Positions 1-9,690 of a stretch of DNA of 64,000 nt are shown in pieces; positions within the stretch are counted from its first letter, which is position 1, and the number at the start of each line of letters is the position of its first letter. The DNA is from Capra hircus. Its lineage: Eukaryota; Chordata; Mammalia; Artiodactyla; Bovidae. A program made the translations under genes and the position numbers. The notes beneath the pieces are model-generated. The model was not told the DNA's origin. It made no database searches and saw nothing but the letters and a program-made list of their open reading frames with translations. The stretch is taken from contig NC_030813.1 in NCBI RefSeq assembly GCF_001704415.2, forward strand, positions 12,170,001-12,234,000, read 5' to 3'.

Positions 1-216
1 CCCTTCATTTACATAATGGGAAAAAACTCACATTTATCAAGAAGATAACTTGAAGTGCTTATTAACCTCCCTAGCTATGCTTAACTGTGCAATATTTCCC
101 TCCTATTATTACCGGGAAATGTGTTATAGCATCTATAAAACATTTTAATTTCTAAGATCTCTCCAGTTTAAAGTACTATATTACTTGTTTAAGGGGGATA
201 ATATTGTTTTACTCAA

Positions 217-252
217 TGTGTGCCTGTGTGTATATATATATAAATATATATC
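217..252. repeat. GT/AT microsatellite
   Basis: A run of TG dinucleotides passes into (TA)n and AT-only sequence. It is impure and short, so probably only weakly polymorphic. Confidence 0.7.
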
Positions 253-910
253 TAATTTAGAGTAGAATGTTTTTGTGTTGACATAGGAGCTTTGTCAAGG
301 AGGAAGCCTTCTTTGACTTCAAAAGCAGCGACTCAAGGTTGATATAGTTGTTAGAAAGTAGGGTGGGAGACATCCGAATTCCAGACTGTCAGCAGGATTT
401 CAAGGTCAAAGTCTACTCCTGTTATCTGAGCATAGAGCTCCTGATGTCTGGCTAGTTTTCATTCTAGTAGATTTAGAGAAGGGAAAAAGTGTCAGAGTAT
501 TATTTGACTCCTGTATAAATAGGATTAAGACCTACTTTACTGATATTTATGTGCTCTGCACATAATTATCTTTAGGAAAAAAATATTCTTTGGGTTGACT
601 TTGCCCCCTGCTTCTTATGTATTTATGATCAGGAACAGGGGAAATAGAAATTGTTAACCTTAAGTCTATTTGAAAGAAAATATATGTCTCACCTTGACAG
701 AGAACCAGTTATTGCAGAACTAAGAGCTCTGTGTGCTCCATTCGGTGCTCATAGTCACCGTGTCTGTTATCTGCCAGAGACATTGTAAAGAGAAGGCACT
801 TCAGGCATGGACAGGAATGGCCAAAGTATCACTGAGATACTTGATCTTTTAAAGTAATAATGATTTTATAAGATGAAATAAGTATGTGTTGACCTTTTAC
901 AAACTTTGAG

Positions 911-960
911 AGACTGTTTTAGATAGGAGACTATTTTAGGTAGGAGACTATTTTAGGTAG
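911..960. repeat. 17-bp minisatellite, three units
   Basis: Three consecutive units read agactgttttagatagg, agactattttaggtagg and agactattttaggtag. The second and third are identical over 16 bases; the first differs at two positions. The flanks look non-repetitive, so this is probably a local slippage duplication. Confidence 0.85.
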
Positions 961-1440
961 AGACTTTATGTTTAACCTAAACCAGCTAAATCCAAATTTA
1001 GAGATACCAGGGTTAGAAATACACAGTGAACATACAAAGGGTGAGTTTTAAAAATAGCACCTAGCTTTGAGAGGATAATTTCTCCTCCATCCTGGATGTA
1101 AGTGTTTCATTCATACTGTCTGTAGCAAGCTTTGGGGGAGGAAGGGTGGAGGGAAGTGAGAAATGTCTTTTGAAAAATTCTTGTGGCTCACACCAATGCT
1201 TATTTAGCATCTCTGCTTCTGGGATTTCAGACATTCCCTAACCAGGTCCCACAGTTCTTCTGGATTCTTGTGCCTGGTGCTGCGAGACCTGTCCTCCTGG
1301 TGGCATGTTGCAGCTGTTACACAGAGCGCATCACATTCCCCCCCGGGCTAGGGGGTGGAGGGGCCAGCATACCCAGCTGAAATAGCAGAGGGATCTAGGG
1401 AGCAAGGCAGGAATTACCTGGACTGGAATTTGGCTAGATC

Positions 1441-1758
1441 TCTGAGTCAGTGGGCTTCCCTGATAGCTCAGCTGCTAAAGAATCTGCCTGCAATGCAGGA
1501 GACCCCAGTTCAATTCCTGGGTTGGGAAGATCTGCTGGAGAAGGGATAGGTTACCCACTCCAGTATTCTTGGGCTTCCCTTGTGGCTCAGCAGTGCAATG
1601 TGGGAGACCTGGGTTTGATCCCTGGGTTGGGAAGATCCCCCTGGAGAAGGGAAAGGCTACTCACTCCAGTTTTCTGGCCTGGAGAATTCCATGGACTTTA
1701 TAGTCCATGGGATTGCAAACAATCGGACATGACTAAGAGACTTTCATTTTCTGAGTCA
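1441..1758 (+). mobile_element. Tandem (dimeric) Bov-tA SINE with one target-site duplication
   Basis: A Bov-tA unit begins at about 1451 (gggcttccctgatagctcag) and stops at 1569 in the usual 'ccagtattctt' stretch. A second unit starts at once with gggcttccct at 1570 and runs to the cggacatgactaagagactt end near 1742. The 9-bp direct repeat tctgagtca flanks the pair (1441-1449 and 1750-1758), and no duplication lies at the internal junction. The tRNA-Glu-like head with its pol III box B-like segment (ggtttgatccc) is visible in the second unit. Bov-tA is a ruminant SINE thought to be mobilised by BovB. Confidence 0.85.
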
Positions 1759-1813
1759 ATAGCCCTAATTCCTATAAAAATATTTGATCATTAAAACATT
1801 TTATATCCGCTTT

Positions 1814-1824
1814 GGGCTTCCCTG
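1814..1824 (+). mobile_element. Head of a Bov-tA SINE, separated from its body at 3207-3392
   Basis: The 11 bases gggcttccctg are the start of Bov-tA. The rest of that element lies 1.4 kb downstream, where ggacttccctg occurs again (3207-3217) followed by the complete body. The simplest reading is that the 1825-3206 element inserted into the head of this SINE and duplicated these bases. Confidence 0.55.
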
Positions 1825-2402
1825 TCAGACCTCTCCATCATTACCCGCCTGCCCTGGGTTGCCCCGCAGGCATGGCTTAGTTTCATTGAGTTAGACAAGG
1901 CTGTGGTCCTTGTCTAGTTTCTGTGATTGACTAGTTTTCTGTGAGTATGGTTTCAGTGTGTCTGCCCTCTGATGCCCTCTTGGAACACCTACCATCTTAC
2001 TTGGGTTTCTCTTATCTTGGGCGTGGGGTATCTCTTCACGGCTGCTTCAGCAAAAGTGCAGCCTCTGCTCCTTACCTTGGACGAGGGGTATCTCCTCACC
2101 GCCACCCTTCCTGACCTTCAACGTTGATGGCTCCTCTAGGCCCTCCTGCGCCCACGCAGCCACCACTCCTTGGACATGGGGTTGCTCCTCCCGGCCGCCG
2201 CCCCTGGCCTCTGGCGTGGGGTTGCTCCTCCCGGCTGCCACCCCTGACCTCAGACACAGGGTAGCTCCTCTCGGCTGTTCCTGCGCCGTCGCAGCCTGGC
2301 ACTCTAGGCCTCGGCCCTTGACCTCGGATGTAGGGTAACTCCTCTTGGCTGCCGCCCTTCGGGCATGGGGTCCGCCCGGCTTCTCCCCCGGACCTCGGCC
2401 AT
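1825..2402 (+). repeat. GC-rich 5' segment of a composite BovB-linked retroposon
   Basis: This is a sharply GC-rich and CpG-rich tract in an AT-rich region. From 2181 it contains exact 40-bp-period repeats built on gttgctcctcccggc/gtagctcctctcggc, with a further copy at 2335. It runs directly into BovB reverse-transcriptase sequence at about 2403. From memory, closely similar GC-rich tracts fused to BovB occur in many copies in cattle sequence, so I treat it as part of a dispersed element rather than a CpG-island promoter. Open frames on both strands here are composition artefacts. Confidence 0.6.
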
Positions 2403-3206
2403 GGAGAAATATCAGTAACCTCAGATATGCAGATGATACCACCCTTATGGCAGAAAGTGAAGAGGAACTAAAAAGCCTCTTGATGAAAGTGAAAGAGGAG
2501 AGTGAAAAAGTTGGCTTAAAGCTCAACATTCAGAAAACGATGATCATGGCATTCGGTCCCATCACTTCATGGGAAATAGATGGGGAAACAGTGGAAACAG
2601 TGTCAGACTTTATTTTTGGGGCTCGAAAATCACTGCAGATGGTGACTGCAGCCATGAAATTAAAAGACACTTACTCCTTGGAAGAAAAGTTATGACCAAC
2701 CTAGATAGCATATTCAAAAGCAGAGACATTACTTTGCCGACTAAGGTCCGTCTAGTCAAGGCTATGGTTTTTCCAGTAGTCATGTATGGATGTGAGAGTT
2801 GGACTGTGAAGAAGGCTGAGCACCGAAGAATTGATGCTTTTGAACTGTGGTGTTGGAGAAGACTCTTGAGAGTCCCTTGGACTGTAAGGAGATCCAACCA
2901 GTCCATTCTGAAGGAGATCAGCCCTGGGATTTCTTTGGAAGGAATGATGCTAAAGCTGAAACTCCAGTATTTTGGCCACCTCATGCAAAGAGTTGACTCA
3001 TTGGAAAAGACTGTGATGCTGGGAGGGATTGGGGGCAGGAGAAGAAGGGGACAACAGAGGATGACATGGCTGGATGGCATCACTGACTCGATGGACATGA
3101 ATCTGAGTGAACTCCAGGAGTTGGTGATGGACAGGGAGGCCTGGCGTGCTGCGATTCATGGGGTTGCAGAGTCGGACACGACTGAGCGACTGAAGTGAAC
3201 TGAACT
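2403..3206 (+). mobile_element. BovB LINE (RTE class), 3' portion, young copy
   Basis: The segment runs from just upstream of the reverse-transcriptase YADD box to the typical BovB end (gactgagcgactgaagtgaactgaact). It closely matches the copies at 4.5 and 36 kb, including the diagnostic gggatttctttggaaggaat stretch. RTE elements encode an endonuclease/reverse transcriptase and move by target-primed reverse transcription. Everything upstream of the catalytic YADD region is absent, replaced by the GC-rich tract. Confidence 0.92.
2408..3198 (+). pseudogene. BovB reverse-transcriptase C-terminal remnant, frameshifted
   Basis: Translation gives the catalytic box YADD at 2426-2437, followed by TTLMAESEEELKSLLMKVKE. 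The frame is lost near 2617-2635 because one G is missing from a G run that is longer in the 36-kb copy. The shifted frame then stays open to a stop at 3196-3198, covering the C-terminal domain (KVRLVKAMVFPVVMYGCESW, later REAWRAAIHGVA). Missing N-terminal endonuclease and fingers plus the frameshift make it non-functional. The long uninterrupted tail implies a fairly recent insertion. Confidence 0.85.
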
Positions 3207-3392
3207 GGACTTCCCTGGTGGCTCAATGGTAAAGAATCTTTCTGCAGTACAGGAGATGCGAGTTCCATCCCTGGGTGGGGAAGATCCCCTCAGGAGGAAA
3301 TGGCAACCCAGTCCAGTATTCTTGCCTGAAGAATCTCATGGACAGAGGAGCCCATGAGGTTGCAAAGGGTCAGACACAACTGGGCAACTGAG
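3207..3392 (+). mobile_element. Bov-tA SINE body
   Basis: The unit starts ggacttccctggtggctcaa and carries the usual core 'ggtaaagaatct', 'ggggaagatcccctcagg' and 'ccagtattcttgcctg', ending near cagacacaactgggcaactg. It abuts the BovB end with no spacer. With the 11-base head at 1814-1824 it forms one SINE interrupted by the composite element. Confidence 0.9.
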
Positions 3393-4193
3393 CACGTACA
3401 CATACCCTGCTTTATCCCCAGGGAAGTAAAGTCGGCCTCTTTTTCTCTGTTAGGTTTTGTGCCTTTGGGAGCTTCACACTTAATAATGAGGAATACTGTG
3501 GCCTATATATATTACTGGTGAGGAAGGAAAGCAAGGTTAGCATTTTCCCTAAAAGATGTCAGAGCAGAACCATTTGTTATACCTGTAAAGAAGCAACCTG
3601 TAGGTGGCATGAAAATAATAGAATATGCTCAGTTCCCACAAAACATAACTTAGAGCTTGGTTTGGAGAGTAGGAGACACACATGATTATAGAAGAGAGGA
3701 AGATAAGTAGCAGCAGAATGTAGTATACTCATTGGACCTAGCAGTGAGATTTAGTTGTGGAAGCAGGAGAAGTAACATTGAGGAAGTAAAAGTTAAGATG
3801 GATGGATGGAAGAAAGGAAGAAGGAGAAAGGACACAGATGCAGAAAATCATGTAATGCTTGGGCAAAAGATAGAGGATCTGTGGGATATTAGGGGGAAAA
3901 AGTTTGAAAACATGAAGCTCTCTGCCAAGTTGATAACATTGTCTAAAATACAATGGAGACACTTTAAAGAGGGCATGTAAGACATTACTTGGCAGCAGTG
4001 AGTAAGCAGGATAGATTAGCATAGAGGTAAGGTATTGAAATTCTGAAACCTTAAGATAATAAAGGATAAGGCTGACTGGGGTTTCAAGTTGAATCGTGGG
4101 GAAAATTTTAATTTTCATAAAGCAAATTGAGAAATCAAAATCAAGGACTGATTTTTGACGAAGGACGATGATGAATCAACATGTGTTTAACCT
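3393..4193. other. Unassigned non-coding stretch
   Basis: No recognisable repeat or gene. An 82-codon frame at 3732-3980 is lysine-rich, lacks any domain, and has a 126-codon antisense competitor over the same bases, so neither is credible as a gene. Confidence 0.5.
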
Positions 4194-4399
4194 GTGTGTG
4201 CTAAATCGCTTCAGTCATGTCCAGCTGTGCAACCCTTGGGCTGTAGGCTCCTTGTCCATGGGATTCTCCAGGCAAGAATACAGGAGTGGGTTTGCCATGC
4301 CCTCCTCCAGGGGATCTTCCCGACCCAGAGATGGAACCAATCCCTCTTCACTCTGCTGCATTGGCAGGTGGGTTCTTTACCACCAGGGTCACCTGTAAG
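4194..4399 (-). mobile_element. Bov-tA SINE
   Basis: Reverse-complement Bov-tA: 'ctaaatcgcttcagtcatgt' marks its 3' end, 'gggattctccaggcaagaat' the middle and 'ttctttaccaccagggtcac' the tRNA-derived head. It is moderately diverged. A candidate short duplication (acctgt) lies at both edges. Confidence 0.88.
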
Positions 4400-4512
4400 C
4401 CCCCAATCTATTTGCAGGTAGAAATACCTAAAGAACCATTGAAAATTGAGTGGGGTGCTTGAGAAAGAGCCACATGAAGCAGTGCAGTGTACTCGATAGG
4501 TTAAGAGCATCT

Positions 4513-4936
4513 ACTCTGAGAGTTGGACTGTGAAGAAGGCTGAACGCCGAAGAATTGATGCTTTTGAATTGTGGTGTTGGAGAAGACTCTTGAGAGTCCC
4601 TTGGACTGCAAGGAGATCCAACCAGTCCATCCTAAAGGAGACCAGTCCTGGGATTTCTTTGGAAGGAATGATGCTAAAGCTGAAGCTCCAGTACTTTGGC
4701 CACCTCATGCGAAGAGTTGACTCATTGGAAAAGACTGTGATGCTGGGAGGGATTAGGGGCAGGAGGAGAAGGGGACGACAGAGGATGAGATGGCTGGATG
4801 GCATCACTGACTCGATGGACGTGAGTCTGAGTGAACTCTGGGAGTTGGTGATGGACAGGGAGGCCTGGCGTGCTGCGATTCATGGGGTCGCAAAGAGTTG
4901 AACATGACTGAGCGACTGAACTGAACTGAACTCTGA
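4513..4936 (+). mobile_element. BovB LINE 3' fragment with possible 7-bp TSD
   Basis: BovB sequence runs from gagttggactgtgaag to the gaactgaactgaact end and is very similar to the 2.4-kb copy. The bases actctga occur at both edges (4513-4519 and 4930-4936), consistent with a short target-site duplication, although microhomology with the element makes it ambiguous. The C-terminal reverse-transcriptase frame is open for about 120 codons (4530-4901), ending in REAWRAAIHGVAKS, but has no catalytic core. Confidence 0.9.
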
Positions 4937-5084
4937 AATCAGATTGCCAAGGTTCAGGACTTGTCTTTACCACTTCCTAGTTTTGTGATCTTGGGTTAAC
5001 TTCCTGACCTCTCCAAACCTGTTTTTTGTTTGTTTTCAATCTGTAATACACTGCAGTAATCAATTTAGCTGCTATTTGTGACTT

Positions 5085-5400
5085 CTCTGCCCAGAGATGA
5101 TGATAAAATATATACTAGTGGAAAAGATCACAAAGGAGAGAAGATAGAAAGGAAAGAGAAGAGAGAATAGGACCGTGGTTGGGGGAATACCTTCATTTTA
5201 ATAGATGAAAGGAGGAAGTAGAATTAGTTCAAAAGAAGTGAAAGGATATGTCAGAGAAGGAAAATGCAGTGCTTTGAACTCTGAGAGAGTTTTTGCAAAG
5301 GAGGGGATGGCTAGTCATGTTCGATGTTACAAAGAAATGGAAAGAAATGAAGACTAAGAAAAGGCCTTGGTTTTCCAGATGGCAGAATTTCAGTCGTGTG
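5085..5400 (-). mobile_element. L2 LINE fragment, ancient
   Basis: The purine-rich plus strand (gagagagtttttgcaaagga, then acaaagaaatggaaagaaat) resembles the antisense of the mammalian L2 ORF2 region. It is highly diverged; alignment from memory is only approximate. Confidence 0.45.
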
Positions 5401-6143
5401 AAAGAAGCAGTCATGAGGATCAGGCTAGTCTGTTATTCATCTTTCCCTCCTCCTAAATGAGCATATTGCGTGAAATGTAATTGGTATTTAATAAATATTT
5501 CCCAAATGGATAAAGAAAAGGCTATTTCTTTGGATTAAAGAATAAATGGAGATAACATGTAAAACCTGCTGCTTTAATAAAACAGGAAGAGAGGCGCAGA
5601 CACACATGCCAAGGGGTGATTTCAGGGATTAACCAGGTCAAGGGAATTAACTTTGGTGATAAATAAAACTGAAGCTTATTTGAAGGAAGAGGAAAAAGAA
5701 TCCCTGGAAAATAATGATGTTAGGAAAGAGGATAAAATGTATGGAGTGGAGTCCTGGAGGTTTTTGGGCGTATGTGGTGAAAGGACATTCTTTCTCAAGG
5801 AGCAAGATGTTGGGAGTGGAGAAGACAGCCGCAGTTCAGCTGACAATAGGAGAAATGGAAGCAAGATTGAGAGAACAGATTTGAGATGGCCCTTGGGGGT
5901 TGTAGTGAGGGGTCCCCCCAAAGCAGTGTACAGTAGATCATTAGCAGGTACAGTGAACGTGGCCTTGAATCTAGCCCCAGACTACCTAGGGCTCCACGGG
6001 GTCAGGCGACTGAGATGCTGGCACTTTTTAAACATTTAAAGGGGAAGGTTTTGCTTCCTTTAAAAAACAAACAAACAAAAAAACACATTAATTTGTACAG
6101 CCAGTAAGAATAGAATAGCTAGAATTTAAATCCAACCCTGAAA
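5401..6143. other. Unassigned, possibly continued ancient L2
   Basis: Purine-rich sequence at 5650-5900 resembles antisense L2 in style but I cannot align it with confidence. A 128-codon frame at 5653-6039 has no recognisable domain and an antisense competitor. Short A/C-rich (caaa)n sequence lies at 6063-6086. Confidence 0.4.
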
Positions 6144-6351
6144 ATGAAAGTGTTAAGTCACTCAGTCGTGTCTGACTCTTTGTGACCCCATGGACTGTAG
6201 CCCACCAGGCTCCTCTGTCCATGGGATTCTCCAGGCAAGAATACTGGAGTGGGTAACCATTTCCTTCTTCAGGGGGTCTTCCAGACCCATGGATCAAACC
6301 CAGGTCTCTCGCATTGCAGATTCTTTACCGTCTGAGCCACCAGAGAACCCT
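6144..6351 (-). mobile_element. Bov-tA SINE
   Basis: Reverse-complement Bov-tA with gtcactcagtcgtgtctgac, 'gggattctccaggcaagaat' and 'cgtctgagccaccagagaac'. It is well conserved and close to full length. A possible short duplication aaccct lies at 6133-6138 and at the far edge. Confidence 0.92.
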
Positions 6352-6728
6352 CGGTAAAGCAAAAGCCCTTGTTGTTGTTCTGTTCTGTTCTTTCTAGGGT
6401 GGATCTGGCAGGACAGAGGAGGTGTGGAGGAAGTCAGAAAGCAGAAAATTGGGAAGAAAATTTTATTCTACAGGAATGACAGCCAGAATTATACCATTTT
6501 GGAATGTTTGGTAGCAGATTTCTCTTCCTACCTGAAAGGGAAGCTGGGGAATCTTCAGTTCACAATCTAAATCAGCTATTTCTATCAGTTTTATTCAATT
6601 TCTCTAAATAAACAACACACTCTGCAGGCAGCTTTTACTGTTTGAGTTGTATATCATTTCATCAGCAGGAAACCAATGCTGATGTAGAAAAATTATTACA
6701 GATCAGGAATATGAAATATTGTGAAGAC
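6352..6728. other. Unassigned spacer
   Basis: No repeat or coding signal recognised. A short (gttgtt/ctgttc)n imperfect run follows the SINE head. Confidence 0.5.
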
Positions 6729-7217
6729 ATAAGCTAGTTTGCCAGCAGAAACCTTTGCCAACAAAGGTCTGTCTAGTTAGGCTGTGGTTTTTCTAGTAGT
6801 CATGTATGGATGTGAGAGTTGGACTATCAAGAAAACTGAGTGCCAAAGAATTAATGCTTTTGAACTGTGGTGTTGGAGAAGACTCTTGAGCTTCCTTTGG
6901 ACTGCAAGGAGACCCAACCAGTCCATCCTAAAGGAGATCAATCCTAAATATTCATTGGAAGGACTGACGTTGAAGCTGAAACTCCAACAGTTTGGCCACC
7001 TGATATGAAGAGCTGACTCATTTGAAAAGACCCTGATGCTGGGAAAGATTAAAGGTGGGAGAAGGGGACGACAGAGGATGAGATAGTTGGATGGCATTAC
7101 TGACTCAATGGACATGAGTTTGAGTAAACTCTGGGAGTTGGTAATGGCCTGGTATGCTGCAGTCCATGGGTCACAAAGAGTTGGACAAGACTGAGCAACT
7201 GAACTGATAAGCTAGTT
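6729..7217 (+). mobile_element. BovB LINE 3' fragment, older copy, 11-bp TSD
   Basis: BovB sequence at 6740-7206 is flanked by the 11-bp direct repeat ataagctagtt at 6729-6739 and 7207-7217. The element is 5'-truncated within the reverse-transcriptase region (ccaacaaaggtctgtctagt) and ends ctgagcaactgaactg. It carries the older-subfamily signature attcattggaaggactgacg, several substitutions and small deletions, and an early stop in the otherwise recognisable C-terminal domain. Confidence 0.95.
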
Positions 7218-7348
7218 CATCCTGGCTGTTTTATTGGCAACCTTTAATAAGGTTTATTGTCACGAACACTGGATTTTATGTGCCTTTGCTTACTTTCCTA
7301 TCTGCGTACCTCTGGTTCATTGATTGTAATGATAAGGACTTTTGGTTA

Positions 7349-7506
7349 TTAGATAAGTTGTTTTTTTTTAATGGGAGGATAATTGTCACACAACACTGTG
7401 TTGGTTTTTGCCATACACCAATATGAATCAGTCACAGGTATATACTTGTTCCCTCCCTCCCGAACCGCCCCCATCTCCCACCCCCTCCTCCTCCGGGTTA
7501 GATAAG
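7349..7506 (-). mobile_element. Ruminant L1 3' fragment, 9-bp TSD
   Basis: A 140-base minus-strand L1 tail (7358-7497) starts with a poly-T run, the complement of its poly(A). It continues atgggaggataattgtcaca and atgaatcagtcacaggtata, matching the antisense of the bovine-lineage L1 3' region. The direct repeat ttagataag at 7349-7357 and 7498-7506 is the target-site duplication, so this is a complete, severely 5'-truncated insertion. Confidence 0.85.
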
Positions 7507-7527
7507 ATTTCCCTGAAGCATTGACAT

Positions 7528-7756
7528 GCTGCTGCTGCTAAGTCGCTTCAGTCGTGTCCGACTCTGTGCGACCCCATAGACAGCAGCCCATCAGGCTCCC
7601 CCGCCCCTGGGATTTCCAGGCAAGAACACTGGAGTGGGCTGCCATTTCCTTCTCCAATGCATGAAAGTGAAAAGCGAAAGTGAAGTCGCTCAGTCGTGTC
7701 TGACCCTTAGCAACCCCATGGACTGCAGCCTTCCAGGCTCCTCTGTCCATGGGATT
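7528..7756 (-). mobile_element. Bov-A2 dimeric SINE, 5'-truncated
   Basis: Reverse-complement Bov-A2: (gct)n tail complement, aagtcgcttcagtcgtgtcc, the linker 'catgaaagtgaaaagcgaaa', then the second Bov-A unit ending at ctctgtccatgggatt. The outer end of the second unit is missing. Confidence 0.92.
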
Positions 7757-8160
7757 AGTGACTAATTTTCTTAAAAGTTTGTATCATGTTTCAGTTTTTC
7801 TAAGTTCGCTACAGAGGCAGTGAACCCAGAGATTGTTGTAGAGGTAGATGTGATCAGAATGTGTTTCTTTTTTCCTTTTTACGGAAAATATTTCCCACAC
7901 CTGTATTCATTCCCTGTTCTTCCTCCCTTTGCTGTCACTGTTGATGTTTAGTGTCTAATTAGCCCTGCTTTTCTCTTCCTTTACCACCTGATTTCCGACA
8001 AACAACACTGTGTCTTGAGTTCTCACTTCTGACTTCTAAGCTCTAGAAAACATCTTTACACCATTCTGAAATTTGGTATATTTTATGCTGAATTTTTTGA
8101 TGCCCTGGATGTTGTTTCTGTAGTTCCCAAGGGGTCTCATGTCTAACTTGACCCCATTAT
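7757..8160. other. Unassigned stretch
   Basis: No repeat family recognised with confidence and no coding potential seen. Confidence 0.45.
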
Positions 8161-8631
8161 ATCAGTCCTCATTCATTTACTCATTTATTGAACACAAATT
8201 TGCTGAGCAGCTCCTATGAGTGGGCACAGTTCTAGATTCTAAAAATATAGATGTGAGCAAACTTGGTATGAGAGAGGCTGGAGGAGCCATTTGTATAGAT
8301 AAGTGCTATGCAGTAAATAAAACAGAGCTGTGTGTTAGACGGTGAGTTCAAGTGGGGTTAGTTTGGAGAGGCCTCTCTGAGGATGTTCACATTTGAGCTG
8401 AGACATTAATCATGAGAAGAAGCAAAAGATGCGAAAATATGAGAGAGGGACATTCGAAGTCAAAAGACCAAGGTGACGATGAGCTTGCATAAGAGTAGGA
8501 AGAAAGTCATTACATCTAGAGTGTAATTAGGAGGAGAGAAGTGCACAGTGATCTTTGGGAGGTGGGCGGAGGGCAGATTAGTCTTTCAGCCAGTATCAAA
8601 GAGTTTGAATCTTATTTTAAAGCAGTGGTAA
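8161..8631 (-). mobile_element. L2 LINE, 3' part (upstream half of a split element)
   Basis: The plus strand reads the L2 3' end in reverse: 'tcatttactcatttattgaa', 'gggcacagttctagattcta', 'ggagaggcctctctgagga', then 'tttgaatcttattttaaagc'. The element resumes at 9318 after a BovB insertion. L2 is an ancient CR1-like LINE shared across mammals. Confidence 0.7.
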
Positions 8632-9317
8632 CTCAACATTCAGAAAACTAAGATTATGACATTTGGTCCCATCACTTAATGGCAAATGGAGAAACAGTGG
8701 AAACAGTGAGAGACTTTATTTTGGGGGGCTCCAAAATCACTGCAAATGGTGACTGCAGCCATGAAATTAAGAGATGCTTGCTCCTTGGAAGAAAAGCTAT
8801 GATCAACCTAGACAGCTTATTAAAAAGTAGAGACATTACTTTGCCAACAAAGGTCTGTCTAGTCAAAGCTATGGTTTTTCCAGTAGTCATGTATGGATGT
8901 GAGAGTTGGACTATAAAGAAAGCTGGGTGCCAAAGAACTGATACTTTTGAACTGTGGTGTTGGAGAAGACTCTTAAGAGTCCCTTGAACTGCAAGGAGAT
9001 CTAACTAGTCCATCCTAAAGGAAATTAGTCCTGAATATTCATTGGAAGGACTGATGCTGAAGCTGAAACTCCAATACTTTGGCCACCTAATGTGAAGAAC
9101 TGACTCCTTGGAAAAGACCCTGATGTTGAGAAAGATTGAAGGCGGGAGGAGAAGGGGACGACAGAGGATGAGATGACTGGATGGCATCACCGACTTGATG
9201 GACATGAGTTTGAGTAGGCACTGGAAGTTGGTAATGGACAGGGAAGCCTGGCGTGCTGCAGTCCATGGGGTCGCAAAGAGTCAGACATGACTAAGTGACT
9301 GGACTGACTGACTGACT
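8632..9317 (+). mobile_element. BovB LINE fragment, older copy, inserted into L2
   Basis: BovB runs from ctcaacattcagaaaactaa (just 3' of the YADD box) to the end, then a (gact)n tail at 9300-9317. It carries the older-subfamily stretch attcattggaaggactgatg. A reverse-transcriptase C-terminal frame is open at 8679-8987 (to LWCWRRLLRVP), then stops. I see no clear target-site duplication, but the L2 sequence on the two sides joins naturally across it. Confidence 0.93.
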
Positions 9318-9690
9318 GAAGCCATCTTGAGGATTAGCAGGGTAGTGATATGACTAGATTTTGTCTGAAAAATCTCTGGCCACCAGATTGGGAAAAAAAA
9401 AGTTGGATGTGTAAGTGAAAAAAAAGACTAGTTAGAAGACTCTTGAAGCCTATGAGGGATGGGAAAGTGGTAGTAGATACAGTAAGAAGGATGCATTTTG
9501 GAAGGAGAAAATATAGGACTTTTTGATGGAAAGACTGTGAAGTGAGAAGGAAAGGGGGGAGGCATGGCTGCTAGATTTGTAGCCAGGTCAACTCTCCAGT
9601 GATGGTGCTGTTGACTGGGATGGGCAGTAGTGGAATAGAATTAGATTGGGGTGGGAAATCCAGAGTTCAGGTTTTTGATGTGTTAAATGT
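9318..9690 (-). mobile_element. L2 LINE (downstream half of the split element)
   Basis: It continues the L2 antisense interrupted by BovB: 'gaagccatcttgaggattag', 'gtagtgatatgactagattt', then 'gtagccaggtcaactctc' and 'aatccagagttcagg'. These follow the order seen in the better preserved copy at 50.2-51.6 kb. Confidence 0.62.

Larger units (their letters stand above)
1..1440. other. Unassigned single-copy-looking sequence
   Basis: I recognise no gene or interspersed repeat here. The stretch holds a short GT/AT microsatellite near 217-252 and a 17-bp tandem repeat at 911-960. Base composition is ordinary AT-rich mammalian non-coding DNA, with a slightly GC-richer patch at 1230-1380 that has an open frame of only 65 codons and no recognisable domain. 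Confidence 0.5.

Noticed and set aside
1450..1794. 114-codon open frame beginning MGFPDSSAAKES
   Set aside because: It is a translation of Bov-tA SINE sequence. The same peptide-like strings (ASLVAQ, GDPGLIPG, YSCLENPMDRGAW) recur wherever a Bov SINE occurs on either strand, so they are repeat shadows and not exons.
2160..2400. CpG-rich patch as a promoter CpG island
   Set aside because: It is short, internally repetitive and fused to BovB with a candidate target-site duplication, so it is better explained as part of a retroposon.
2047..2529. 160-codon minus-strand frame over the GC-rich tract
   Set aside because: It spans the GC minisatellite and the antisense of BovB. Its open length follows from GC composition and repeat structure.
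3732..3980. 82-codon lysine/arginine-rich frame
   Set aside because: No domain, no upstream promoter or splice context, and a longer antisense frame overlaps it.
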